Both the position numbers and the translations under genes were made by a program. A stretch of 64,000 bases of DNA from Mercenaria mercenaria (Eukaryota; Mollusca; Bivalvia; Venerida; Veneridae), in contig NC_069362.1 in NCBI RefSeq assembly GCF_021730395.1, positions 36,040,501-36,104,500 on the forward strand. The letters are read 5' to 3'. The notes under the pieces were generated by a model. The model did not search any database and was not told where the DNA came from. It saw only the letters and a program-made list of their open reading frames with translations. Within the stretch, counting starts at the first letter, position 1. Each line of letters begins with the position of its first letter. Shown one piece after another: positions 36,766 through 46,929 of the stretch.

Positions 36766-37144
36766 TTATCGTTTCTTTTCAGCTAGTAACACATTTAATC
36801 TTTCTTCATAGAGAGTGGTATCTTTCCCTTGTTTCTTTGCTTTTTCAATGCTTTTTCTTAAATCCTGTTCCTCCAGCCCTGGTATTCCAGCATACAATTG
36901 TTTAGCAATGGCCCAGTCCAGTTCATGTTCCTCGCGTAGAAAAACAAAATATACAAAGAATGTTATAATGCATCCAAATATAACATGAGGCTGATACTTC
37001 CAATTGTAATTTTCTTTGACTTGAAATGTTTCCTCAATTCTGTACTGATTTTCTTTCATTTTGGACATAAATGGGTACGGCTGACTGTCTTTAGGTGACT
37101 CTGACTTGTGGTTTAAGACAGATGTGCTGATTCTAGCCGGCAAA
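36766..37144 (-). CDS. Last exon of a small single-pass membrane protein, UQCC4/CCSMST1-like
   Basis: On the minus strand a TTTCAG acceptor precedes 37144. The frame runs 126 codons to TAA, beginning LPARISTSVLNHKSE. The N-terminal half is polar. One hydrophobic segment (VIFGCIITFFVYFVFL) is followed at once by REEHELDWAIAKQL, and then a charged tail ends LLAEKKR. A single membrane span followed by LREE plus a short acidic/basic tail is the layout of UQCC4 (C16orf91, CCSMST1 family), an inner-membrane factor for assembly of respiratory complex III. The first base completes a split codon, so an upstream exon with the start and any mitochondrial presequence must exist. I could not place it. Identity is a family resemblance, not a firm assignment. 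Confidence 0.62.
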
Positions 37145-37229
37145 CTGAAATGGATGAATCATCACAATAAACATTGGTTGTATGTTAAAAGCTTAGTCTA
37201 ACTTGTTTAAATTCTTCATTTATCTTTGG

Positions 37230-37690
37230 TCTAGTGCCATCAAACAGTATTTCTGTAAACACTTATCATGATGGACAGGACTGAATCTGCCTTTGCGACC
37301 AGTGTAGATCATGACCAACCAGCACATCCGTACAGTCTGATTAAGATCACCATTTTGTCACTATCTTTTTTTTGTAAGCACTTTGGTAAACAGTTAATGG
37401 TACTCTGTCCATATTGAAAGATGGGCAAGTTCATTATAAATATTTACCAGGGTGAGGGTATACAAACAGCAAGCAGCTAACCTTACCAGTATTTCTGAAT
37501 TCTCTAACAATACTTAACCTTTACCCTGCTTAATTTCTATAATGGACTGGTCCATCATTCAATTTGGGTAATACCATTTATTATTCGAAGGGATGTTTAC
37601 TGAAAATTTACTGACTGAATAGCAGACAGTGCAGACCATGATCAGACTGCACATTTGCAAAGGCAGAATCACTTGCCGCAAGCGGTTAAC
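37230..37690. mobile_element. Pair of MITE-like repeats in opposite orientation (GATCAGACTGCAC family)
   Basis: 37516-37690 begins TTAACCTTTACCCTGCTTAA and ends AGCGGTTAAC, with TGATCAGACTGCACA inside. 37230-37440 carries an inverted relative (CTGCCTTTGCGACCAG, GTACAGTCTGATTAAGATC). Related to 7546-7745. Confidence 0.55.
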
Positions 37691-37913
37691 ATGCTCTCCA
37701 AAAATGGAATATCACATAACATTTAATAATCATTAAAACTTGAACCTAAATGGTTCACAGATACCAGCATCCACTCAATTGTTTACATTTTCATTCAGAA
37801 CCTCTAGGTACAGTACCTGAGGAATACATCAAATAAATCACACACAATCAAAACTCATAAAGTATTAGTTGTGAAAAACCTGTTTTTAAAAAGTTTATAT
37901 GATATTATGTTAA

Positions 37914-38290
37914 ACAAGAATGTGAAGATAAGGAATGATTACAGGTTACATCTGCATTAGTATTAAGTCATTCTACTACGGGGTATTGATGGCAGATGCT
38001 AGACGAAACGGTCAAAATTTGGTTAACCAAGAGATGGTCCATATAAAGCAACCTAAGTCCAAAATGAGGTCAAGGTCAAACAGAGGTCAGGTGATGTGTG
38101 AACATGTGGAATGGTCACAGGTTACATCTGCATTAGTATCAAGTCATTCTAGTAAGGCGTATTGATGCCAGACGAAACAGTCCCATTTGGTTAACCGGAC
38201 GGACGGATGGTTGGACAAATGAACGAATGGACAAACAGGACAATCACTATATATGCCTCCTGCATCAGTAGATGCCGGGGGGCATAATAA
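37914..38290 (+). mobile_element. Modular element, two about 170-bp units, GCATCAGTAGATGC end
   Basis: Starts ACAAGAATGTGAAGATAAGG. There are two copies of GGTTACATCTGCATTAGTAT, then a CGGACGGACGG run, and the end is TATGCCTCCTGCATC with an inverted GATGCCGGGGGGCATAA. The reverse-strand relative is at 59119-59397. Confidence 0.65.
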
Positions 38291-38299
38291 AAAGATAAG

Positions 38300-39250
38300 A
38301 GTATTTATGTCTTCTGCACATTCAGTGACCATTATGAGATGCCTTTAAATAGTAAAATTTGTTTTTAAGATTTTTTTTTAAATATTATAATGGTGAGCTT
38401 CTATCTGATCCTAGTAGAAATAATGTTTCTGCTGTCATGTGTTTGTTGAGAATATTCTTATCAATCTGCCAATTAACATTATGATCAAAACTATTAATAA
38501 AATGATACAATGGATTACCTGTTTGGCACAAACTGCCTAGCAGTCTCAACAGCTTATCTACCAGTACCTGGCCAAATTTATTATCAGCTTTCACAGTGAC
38601 TTTCATGATGGCTCTTATTTTCTCATATGCAAAAAATTGCTAAATCATTAAAGGGGCATAGCTGTATGAAAATGCAAAATAGAGGTATTGAACCCGGGTA
38701 TTGCATGTAAGATTATCAAAGTAAACGATTGTGTGAACTTTCAATCCATTCTGTTAGTGGACAGTAAGACACCAGCTGGAAACAGATATGATTACACACC
38801 ACAGCATAGGCAATATCCGGTAACAGTCCCCTCTATATACGGATTGAACAAAAATAATAAAGGGAAGTAAAAAATACGTTGATTTAGAAACCTTTCTAAA
38901 CGTCATAAAACACACTAGTCTTCATTCCATAGAGGGGACTATTATCGGATAATGCCACAGTGTAAACAAAACAAGAACACAGGTAAGAGGGGCATATGCT
39001 AATGCCGAAATTATGAATACATAATATTCTATGTGGGAATCAGTTAGTTCATTGAAAACAGTGGAAGTTTGGACCCAAATAAGAAACTACTGAACATACT
39101 GAAAAGAAACATTGGGTCATTTATAACTATGTTTGTCAGCGATCTGCAGGGCTTTTCATCCTTGTATAACAGCTCCCAAACAATTTTTTTCCCTAATAAA
39201 CACTATCAAAACACGTTATAAACACTGTCAAACCCACTTTTTGGGTGTTT
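38300..39250. other. Intergenic, no supported gene
   Basis: A 74-codon minus-strand open frame (38385-38606, MKVTVKADNKFGQVL) has a reasonable start context but no recognisable domain, and does not join in phase with the exon at 36766-37144. Confidence 0.4.
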
Positions 39251-39256
39251 GTTAGT

Positions 39257-40232
39257 GCGTTCCATTAGCGATCCATTGAAACAATCAAGAAATGGTTGTA
39301 CTGGATCGCTAACGGAATGTATTCCATTAAATGGATTGCGATTTCAAAGCGAGTAGGGAGTCATTCAGAAGGCTTTTACCTCTTTTATCTGGAAACATAT
39401 GGTTTTAAACCCTCCAATTTAGAACTCACAGCATATCTACTAGTTGTCATGGTTATTTTATGTAATCACATCTTAGGATCCCATTGGAAATAAGTAATTA
39501 ATTTTACTTTGATGGGCTATCCCAGGTATTAAGATCATACCTTTTTCTATTTAGTAAATCATAAAATATACTGACGTAATCTTTCATGTACCAATTATGA
39601 ATTAGAAATCTGTTTTAACAGTTTATTGTATTCTAATCAAAACATTTTTCAATCTATATGGGCTATTGTATACATATATTTTAATGCATTAGTTTTTATT
39701 TAATGTTTTATGATCTTATGCCTGAATAAATTTGAATTGAATTGGAATAATATATAGAGGGACATAAATTAGTGCATTTTGTTGGTATAAGAACAGAGGA
39801 TGGACAGGATGGATTTATTGAAGAGGAACTGGTGGTTGTTAATTATTCTATTCATTTTCTATGATTTACAAATAAAGGTATTTTCTTAATACATACAATT
39901 TGATCAGTATAAATAAATGCATGTTTACATTATGATTTTTTAAAGATTCAATAAAATAATTAAGTGCATGTATGATAGATTGACCTTTTCAAAAGTTACT
40001 GCAAATCCAGACTACACATGAGTGACACACAAAACAATTTGCCAAAACTGAATGGTTTCAGTTGAATACAGTCTGTTGTTAGGAATGTATCTGTTTGATG
40101 AAATGCATTCCATTGCGCGATCTATTATGCGATCCATTAAGTGATCTAGTATGCGATCCATTAAGCAATCTAGTATGCGCTCCATTAGCTTGTTGTTAAA
40201 TGACATATTTACGTTAATTAGCAATCCATTAG
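39257..40232. repeat. GCGATCCATTA repeats at two ends of a 1-kb stretch
   Basis: Left: GTTCCATTAGCGATCCATTG with an inverted copy (TGGATCGCTAACGGAAT). Right, at about 40088-40232: five imperfect copies of TGCGATCCATTAAGTGATC. This may be the ends of a transposon or a local repeat. A LINE-like tail at 39560-39747 lies between. Confidence 0.45.
39560..39747 (+). mobile_element. Possible LINE 3' tail
   Basis: ATGCCTGAATAAATTTGAAT followed by TGAATTG repeats after an AT-rich 3' UTR-like stretch, as at the ends of CR1/L2-like non-LTR elements. No coding part remains. Confidence 0.45.
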
Positions 40233-41186
40233 CTCATTTGCATGTGGCATTGGAACATGGTTTTCATGGTGTTTATTGAACTAACAACTTGCTTGTAGAT
40301 CACAGTTAGTTTTGTTGGTGTTTAGTGACAGAGTTTATTGGGTCTTTTTTTTTTTGTTTGGGAGAGGCCATTATTTGGCCACTTCCCAAGTGAAATAACG
40401 GTCATTTCCCAAAATTATTTTTTTGGGAATTATATTTCACAGATCGGAAGCAAATTTATGATTAGGAAACCATAAAATTTTGTCCTCTGTTTCATACCTT
40501 TTTTGCAGAAGGGATGAGCAATTATCACATAAGAATTTCCAATCTGAAAGGCCAGGGCCTCTTCTCAATTTCCTGAAGAAAAGCCCTGGATCTGTATACT
40601 TTATGTGCATGCAACTGACTAACTAGTACGTTTGAACTTTTGATGACTTGTAAAGTATAAGTGGGAAAAGGTCAAATGTTGTTATTATTTTCCGGCTTCA
40701 GATTGGTTGAAAAACCTGTAGCATTCAATGAGACTTCAGCTGATTGGTTAAAAATGTGTTGCTTTGAATCATGAAAATATCCTTAAAAACTGGAAATGTA
40801 ATGTTTTCTGTGCATTTTGAAGATTTTATAGCTGCCTGGCTATATATAGCCTGGGAATCCAGTCTGACAATTTCTAACTTTTATAATACCTTCAAATTGA
40901 CAGCCTGGGGAAACCTGTTTTCCGACCGCAGCGCCACCTATATTACACCCGAAATATGCGGGTGTTTGATAAAGAACAATAACTTCTGAAAGCAATATAC
41001 CATGGCTATAAATAGAAACGGAATTCTCACAGAAAAGACAGATTGGAATCGTGTACTTCCAAAGGTTTCCGAACATTTCCGGGCCATAGACAAAGACCAG
41101 TTTGTTCCTCCCATAGCTTTTCCAGCAAGTTGTAACAACTGTAGCAGTGTGTATATAATGTATATAATTAGTCTATGATATCGATT

Positions 41187-41259
41187 TTCCGATTAGCTCA
41201 GTTGGTAGAGCATCTGACTTGCAAGCAGAAGGTCGCAGGTTCGAGTCCTGTATCGGGCT
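41187..41259 (+). tRNA. tRNA-like gene in left LTR, anticodon TGC (Ala by anticodon)
   Basis: A cloverleaf can be drawn. D stem GCTC/GAGC. Anticodon arm TCTGA-CTTGCAA-GCAGA with one closing mismatch, anticodon TGC. T arm GCAGG-TTCGAGT-CCTGT. Acceptor TCCGAT/ATCGGG with one wobble. A box TTAGCTCAGTTGG and B box GGTTCGAGTCC fit the Pol III consensus. A T-run (ATTTTTC) follows 8 bases downstream and could terminate Pol III. Whether it is charged or used as a tRNA is unknown. Confidence 0.7.
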
Positions 41260-41431
41260 GCACATTTTTCCGCTCCTATTACATTGGTGCCGTGAGTGTG
41301 GTGACAAGCCTTGGAATCCTAGAGCTAGGGTGAAGCAATGGCTGGGTTAGTCAAAAGAACCTGAGTTTGTCTTTGAAAAAAAGGAAAGAGGAATGTAGCA
41401 GTGTGTATATAATTAGTCTATGATATCGATT

Positions 41432-41504
41432 TTCCGATTAGCTCAGTTGGTAGAGCATCTGACTTGCAAGCAGAAGGTCGCAGGTTCGAGTCCTGTATCG
41501 GGCT
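41432..41504 (+). tRNA. tRNA-like gene in right LTR, identical to the left copy
   Basis: Same sequence as 41187-41259, with the same A and B boxes and the same downstream T-run. Confidence 0.7.
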
Positions 41505-41854
41505 GCACATTTTTCCGCTCCTATTACACAACTTTTAAATATTTCAGTATGAACTTAAATTTGCGTCATAGCTATCAAGAAGTTATATTAATGCAGACCT
41601 AGTGATCTACGGAAATTGCCGAATTTTCGGCATCATTGCCTCATTTCCAATTTAAACAAATGCAAATCTGATCACATGTTAATTAGGCTAATTATAGAAA
41701 ATCGATAATCAGTAGTAACATGGAAACTCCTTTAGATTTCCCCAGGCGTTGATAATATCAGAAACTCAATGAATGCAAATTAACACTAATTAGCGCAAAT
41801 TAAGTGATCTGTAATGCATAGGTAAGATAGATAGGTATTAGGTATGATTTCTTC

Positions 41855-42255
41855 GGGTGCGACACCTTATGTACCAGTCACTTTATGTACCAGACACTTT
41901 ATGTACCACTTTGACACTTAGTGTACCACCTATATATTATATAGTAATTGTATCTCATTGTGTAGCACTGTCAATATGTGATAATTACCTGTGAAAACAA
42001 CTTTGATTTAATCAGCTTAAGTCCATAGAATGTTGTTAACATTTCTATGTGCATATAATTTTACCTTACTAATTATGACAATTAACATTTAAATTTAGTA
42101 AAAAAACATTTCAAATAACATAAAATATAACATTTTCATCAAATCAAAACAAAAATGATCATCCACTATATATCATATATGTGGTACATAAAGTGTCCAA
42201 AGTGGTACATAAAGTGCTGGTACATAAAGTGTTTGGTACATAAAGTGACACATTC
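41855..42255. mobile_element. MITE with CACTTTATGTACCA subterminal repeats and 9-bp target duplication
   Basis: GATTTCTTC occurs at 41846-41854 and 42256-42264. The ends GGGTGCGACACCTTATGTAC and (inverted) GAATGTGTCACTTTATGTAC match. Three to four copies of CACTTTATGTACCA lie at each end, inverted to each other. A 9-bp duplication fits Mutator-like elements. Non-coding, 401 bp. Confidence 0.85.
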
Positions 42256-42269
42256 GATTTCTTCTGACA

Positions 42270-43990
42270 AAGCACAAATATTATCAACGGCTTCCCAGGC
42301 TAGGCTATATACTTAACTCTGAAATTAGCATTTTAGTGAAGTAAATACTTGTTGGAAGTCACCACTAAATTCCATGCACAGTTTAGGGTGGTTGTCTTTG
42401 AATGGAAAAATGGAAATATAAAAAAAATGGATCCTGCATGCCCATGTAAAAATGTTTTTTGGTGTCTGAAACTTACACCGAAGGCTATTTGACAGGGTAA
42501 ATGGCACCTCATGTGTCAACAAAAGTTCTGAGGGTGTCCTACAGAGTCATTTCTTACAATGTAAGCCTATGGAAAAATTAATAGCAGTGTCTGACCAAAA
42601 TCTGACAATCACATTGGTCGCGAATTATTATTACAATTTCATTTTTACTTTCAGTATGAGAAAACTGAAAGAAATGTGTAGCATGAAGACATGTCTTATA
42701 AAATGTTTTACCTGTATGGAGTCAGCACTTTACATTTTAGATTGAAAAAGACGCAAGGACGCCTTATTAATGACATTTTTACATAATATGTCGTCTCAAT
42801 CACCAGACGCTTTACATGTGGAATAATTTGTTTCTAAGAGCGGAAAGAAGTAATTTTCACGAAAAGATTTTTAGATAAGATAAGATAAACTTTATTTAGC
42901 GCTGGTTTTAACAAACATGTAAACATTAGCTAATACAAGCTATTTTCAAACATAACAGGATAATCCTATAAAATACAAACAAACAATCTAAAAGGATAAG
43001 AAAAGCACATGGTTAGAGCAAAAATGCATAAAATTAATGATAAAAAGTTAACATTACTGTAAAGCATGGATAAGATAAAATATGAAAATACCAAACTGCA
43101 AAACTCCTAAAAATTAAACCACTGCATTTTATATGCAGATCTATGATAAAAGTTAATGCAAATTTTACATACATGTTAAAACAGAGGTATAAAACCATAT
43201 TGCACTACTTATTATAATCTAATATGAACTTAGGTGCTACCTAGAAGGCAGAGCTCCCTTGAAAAATCACCAGTGTCCCTTGAAAATTAAAGGAGTGCTG
43301 CAGGAATTATCTGGAATTATGGATCCGTTTTAAGAAGTTTATGTTCTTAAGATCTATTAAAATTTTAAGAATTGATGATAATTCATGATTTCTGAATGAA
43401 TGTCTTAGAATGCTTTAAGATTAAATCTTGACATGCGAAAACTCTACAAATATGCTATATACGAACTAAAGAAAGTTACGGTTCTTTTTAGAAGGAAGAA
43501 TGTGTCCAACTTTAAGGCAAAAATACTGCTATGATAGACGTCTGGTATGGGGGAATGAAATCATTTACATGTACAAAGCTTGTTTAAAACCCAAAAGGCT
43601 AGCCATCTTTAAAAGTTAGTGATGATAATTATTCCCAGAGAAAATCACTGTTTGCCGAAATTCTCGAAAACTCCTGTTTTATTTACTGAACTGCTAAGTT
43701 AACAGTCTATGATATTTTTATGGTTAATCTTTTAGCACTACTTGTATAGAATAGGAATGGTAGTAGAAGCCTTTTTGATGTTTATTGATAATTCATAGTC
43801 AATAGTTGTTTTCCTAGTAATAACTCTGGTCAGTGATTTTTAAGCTTGTGGATGAAATATATGTGAACGGGGAGAAGAGCATTATGTGCTTTTCACAGTT
43901 CAATGCCTGTATATTTTGTTCCCAAAACCTTTTTAAAAAATAAGTTTTATCTACAGACAGTACATTGGAACCTGACATCACTAACAAAAC
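42270..43990. other. Intergenic; possible LINE 3' UTR on minus strand at 42870-43260
   Basis: TTTAGATAAGATAAGATAAAC reads on the minus strand as a TTTATCTTATCTTATC tail after an AATAAAG-like signal, as expected for a LINE end, but no coding remnant is seen. The rest is unassigned AT-rich DNA. Confidence 0.4.
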
Positions 43991-44041
43991 ACTTGTTAAA
44001 TTTCACATGAATGACAATATTTTTACAATGCTTTCAAAACT

Positions 44042-44044
<3 letters not shown>

Positions 44045-44072
<28 letters not shown>

Positions 44073-44200
44073 CTGAAATAAAAAAAAAAAATAAAAAAAA
44101 CCCCCAAAACAATGGCCTCCGGTGAGGATCGAACTCCCGACCTTTGGTTTTCAACGCGAACTCGGTAACCACTGCACCAATGTGGCAGTATGACGACATC
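44045..44200 (-). mobile_element. tRNA-derived SINE head with poly(A) tract
   Basis: Read on the minus strand: A-box-like TTGGTGCAGTGGTTACC and B-box-like GAGTTCGATCC, then a long T-rich stretch (poly(A) on the plus strand, 44046-44072). It may be a SINE or a tRNA pseudogene. Confidence 0.55.
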
Positions 44201-44566
44201 AATACAAATATAAGTATACATAATAAATTTCAGTTATGGCAGCGTGACGAAATCGTTTCCCATTGAAAATGTTGTATTTTGTCTTTTTTTCTTTGTAGAA
44301 AATGTATTAAGCACTAAATTCTTATTATCAGACGCTCATTTACATTTTTATTCAACGTTCAAAGAAGTAAGCGAAACGCTTTTATCAACCGTAAACAGCA
44401 AGCGTCTACTGACGTCTTACTGATTAATTACTATGAGCGTTGTGTACTGGAAGAAACCCGAACAACACCGATTCCAAAACAGTACCACGAATTTTCAACT
44501 CGATAGTAATTCTATACACAGTTTATTCATTTTCTTTTTCATACGTTTAACCGTAATGCGACGCTG

Positions 44567-44589
44567 CCGGCGCCGCTTTGCGGCGCCGG
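44567..44589. repeat. Perfect GC hairpin, 10-bp stem and TTT loop
   Basis: CCGGCGCCGC-TTT-GCGGCGCCGG stands in otherwise AT-rich DNA. Confidence 0.9.
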
Positions 44590-44757
44590 TAGCTCTGCTA
44601 CTAATCATAATTAAAGCTGCTTTCCACAGTCTAATTAAATTTCGTTATAGAAAAAAAAAATTGTACTTGTATGTGGTCAAATAATTCTGGTTTCAATACT
44701 GAAACATTGATAATTGTCACTTTCGGCGTACTTTCAAAGATTCCAGTGGTAAACTAT

Positions 44758-44779
44758 TAAGTGTCGTCGACGACACTTA
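44758..44779. repeat. Perfect 22-bp palindrome
   Basis: TAAGTGTCGTC joined to its own reverse complement GACGACACTTA, centred on GTCGAC. Confidence 0.9.
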
Positions 44780-44929
44780 GCAGTTATAAAAATAGCAAAG
44801 CAATTACTACCTGTGGCTTTTATTTATAGATTAGAAAGGTTACTGGAATAAACCACTTCAGTAAAGGGGTACCCTAACTTTTTATAACTTATCTTTATAG
44901 TAAATATTTAACTGCCTCTTTCGATAATA

Positions 44930-45005
44930 AGACGCCGTGGTGCAGTGATAAGCGTGACGGCTCTAGAATCTAACTTTTGTGAGTTCAAATTCCAATGCAG
45001 ATCAA
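44930..45005 (+). mobile_element. tRNA-like SINE head
   Basis: GCCGTGGTGCAGTGATAAGC (A-box region) and GAGTTCAAATTCC (B-box region), similar to the minus-strand head at 44100-44200. No body can be defined. Confidence 0.45.
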
Positions 45006-45009
45006 TATG

Positions 45010-45800
45010 TTTTTTCATTTGATTTCTTTTCATTTTATATTTTGCTAACATACACTTTAAAATGATGTTGATGTTAAATATGTATTTGAATTGCATTACT
45101 AGTATCATTTTGCTACTCACGCATATAACATAGGTTCAAATATTATCTTGATTGTGAATTATTCAACATAGTGTGTACTTGCACGTAAGTGCACGAGCTT
45201 CACGAGGATAACATTGTTTTATCGTTTGCATATTACATACTCTAGAATTAGGAGAGTATATCTTATTCCTAATGTCACACTTCAGTTCCTCGCGTGACTT
45301 TGGAGATTCCGATTTATCAGAGTTCTTTAAATGTATTTCAAACCCTTATTTAATAAATGGATCAGTCTGGAAAATCCAAATCTAAACATAAAAGTGACAT
45401 GTACAGCTAGTACTTTCAATTTCACGTTCTAAAAATAGGTTTCGGTACTCACAGGAAAATAAGCCATTACAAAGAAACAAAATGGAATTTAAATAAAGTA
45501 ATTGCTATTTGCTTAATCTAAAACCATTAAGAAAATATAGACAAATGATAAGATTGTTTGCGATTCCATGGAAAGTAGCTTTAATAGTTAAGACAAAATA
45601 ATGTAATTGGGAAGCTAAACATAAACACAAATGAGTGCCTTCTAATATAGAGATATAGTTGTGACACCTTATTATATCTAAGTAACTAAAAGTAAGGAAT
45701 ATGTCTGCATCAGCAGTAGCTATTCTAAAGCAAGCATATACACACAGAAAAAAAAACTATTAACATCTTTCTAGGAGATAGGATATATGCATAAGAAAAT
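45010..45800. other. Intergenic, nothing recognised
   Basis: AT-rich DNA without a supported gene, RNA or repeat. Confidence 0.45.
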
Positions 45801-45807
45801 AAAAAGA

Positions 45808-46923
45808 ACAAGAGCTGTCACTAATGGTGACAGATGCCCCCGCAGCACCTTGACCTTTGACCTGGTGACCCCAAAGTCAGTAGGGGTGGTGTACTCAGTA
45901 AGTACTATCAGCATGTGAAGTTTGAAGGTCCTGGGTACAGTGGTTCGTGACTAAAATGCCTTCATGCAAAAAGTTAACGTTGGCCCCTGTGACCTTGACC
46001 TTTGACCTGGTGACCCCAAAGTCAGGAGGGATGGTGTACTCAATAAGTACTATCAGCATGTGAAGTTTGAAAGTCCTGGGTGCATTGGTTCGCGAGTAAA
46101 GTGCCTTCATGCAAAAAGTTAACATTGGCCCTGTGACCTTGACCTTTGACCTGGTGACCCCAAAGTCAGTAAGGGTGGTGTAGTCAATAAGTACTATCAG
46201 CATGTGAAGTTTGAAGGTCCTGGGTGCAGCGGTTCGCGAGTAAAGTGCCTTCATGCAAAAAGTTAACGTTGGCCCCTGTGACCTTGACCCTTGACCTGTT
46301 GACCCCAAAGTCAGTAGGGGTGGTGTACTCAATAAGTACTTTTGGGCATGTGAAGTTTGAAGGTCCTGGGTGCAGTGGTTCGCGAGTAAAGTGCCTTCAT
46401 GCAAAAAGGTAACATTGGCCTCTGTAATCTTGACCTTTGACCTGGTGACCCAAAGTCAGTAGGGACGGTGTACTGAATAAGTACTATCAGCATGTGAAGT
46501 TTGAAGATCCTGGGTGAAGTGGTTCGCGAGTGAAGTGCCTTCATGCAAAAAGTTAACGTTGGCCCCTGTGACCTTGAGCTTTGACCTTGTGACCCCAAAG
46601 TCAGTAGGGGTAGTGTACTCAGTAAGTACTATCAGCATATGAAGCTTGAAGGTCCTGGGTAAGTGGTTCGCGAGTAAAGGGCCTTCTTGCAAAAAGTTAA
46701 CGTTGGCCCCTGTGACCTTGACCTTTGACCTGGTGACCCCAATGGCAGTAAGGGTGGTGTACTCAATAAGTACTATCAGCATGTGAAGTTTGAAGGTCCT
46801 GGGTGCCGGGGTTCGCGAGTAAAGTGCCTTCATGCAAAAATTTAACGTTGTGACGGACGAACTAACGAACGAACGGACGGACGGACAGTTGAAAACTAAT
46901 ATGCCTCCCTTCGGGGGCATAAA
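45808..46923 (+). mobile_element. Modular element with seven 145-bp units and GCCTCC hairpin end
   Basis: Starts AACAAGAGCTGTCACTAATG with the palindrome CTGTCACTAATGGTGACAG, then ATGCCCCCGCAGC. Seven units of about 145 bp follow, each with TTGACCTTTGACCTGGTGAC or a close variant. Then GACGGACGAACTAACGAACG and the end hairpin ATGCCTCCCTTCGGGGGCAT. The long minus-strand open frames here are translated repeat, not genes. Confidence 0.82.
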
Positions 46924-46929
46924 AATGCA

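Larger units (their letters stand above)
41140..41528 (+). mobile_element. Miniature LTR retrotransposon (TRIM-like) with a tRNA gene in each LTR
   Basis: Non-coding and looks structurally whole. The left LTR is 41140-41283 and the right LTR 41394-41528. Both begin TGTAGCAGTGTG and end CGCTCCTATTACA, and they are near identical apart from one length difference, so the insertion is recent. The internal part is only 110 bp. It opens with TTGGTGCCGTGAG, placed like a primer-binding site for a tRNA 3' end, and closes with the purine tract AAAAAAAGGAAAGAGGAA. CAAC flanks both sides (41136-41139, 41529-41532; 5 bp if the final A is shared). It must depend on another element's proteins. Confidence 0.85.

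Noticed and set aside
38385-38606. Candidate first exon of the UQCC4-like gene
   Set aside because: Its possible donors leave phase 0 or 1, while the exon at 36766-37144 needs two bases from upstream. Joining gives an immediate stop.
40840-41138. Minus-strand frames at 40.8-41.1 kb
   Set aside because: Overlapping frames with no recognisable protein and no exon borders.
41002-41139. Plus-strand frame beginning MAINRNGILTEKTDW next to the tRNA-LTR element
   Set aside because: Only 46 codons, no recognised domain, and no splice partner. Composition alone is not enough.
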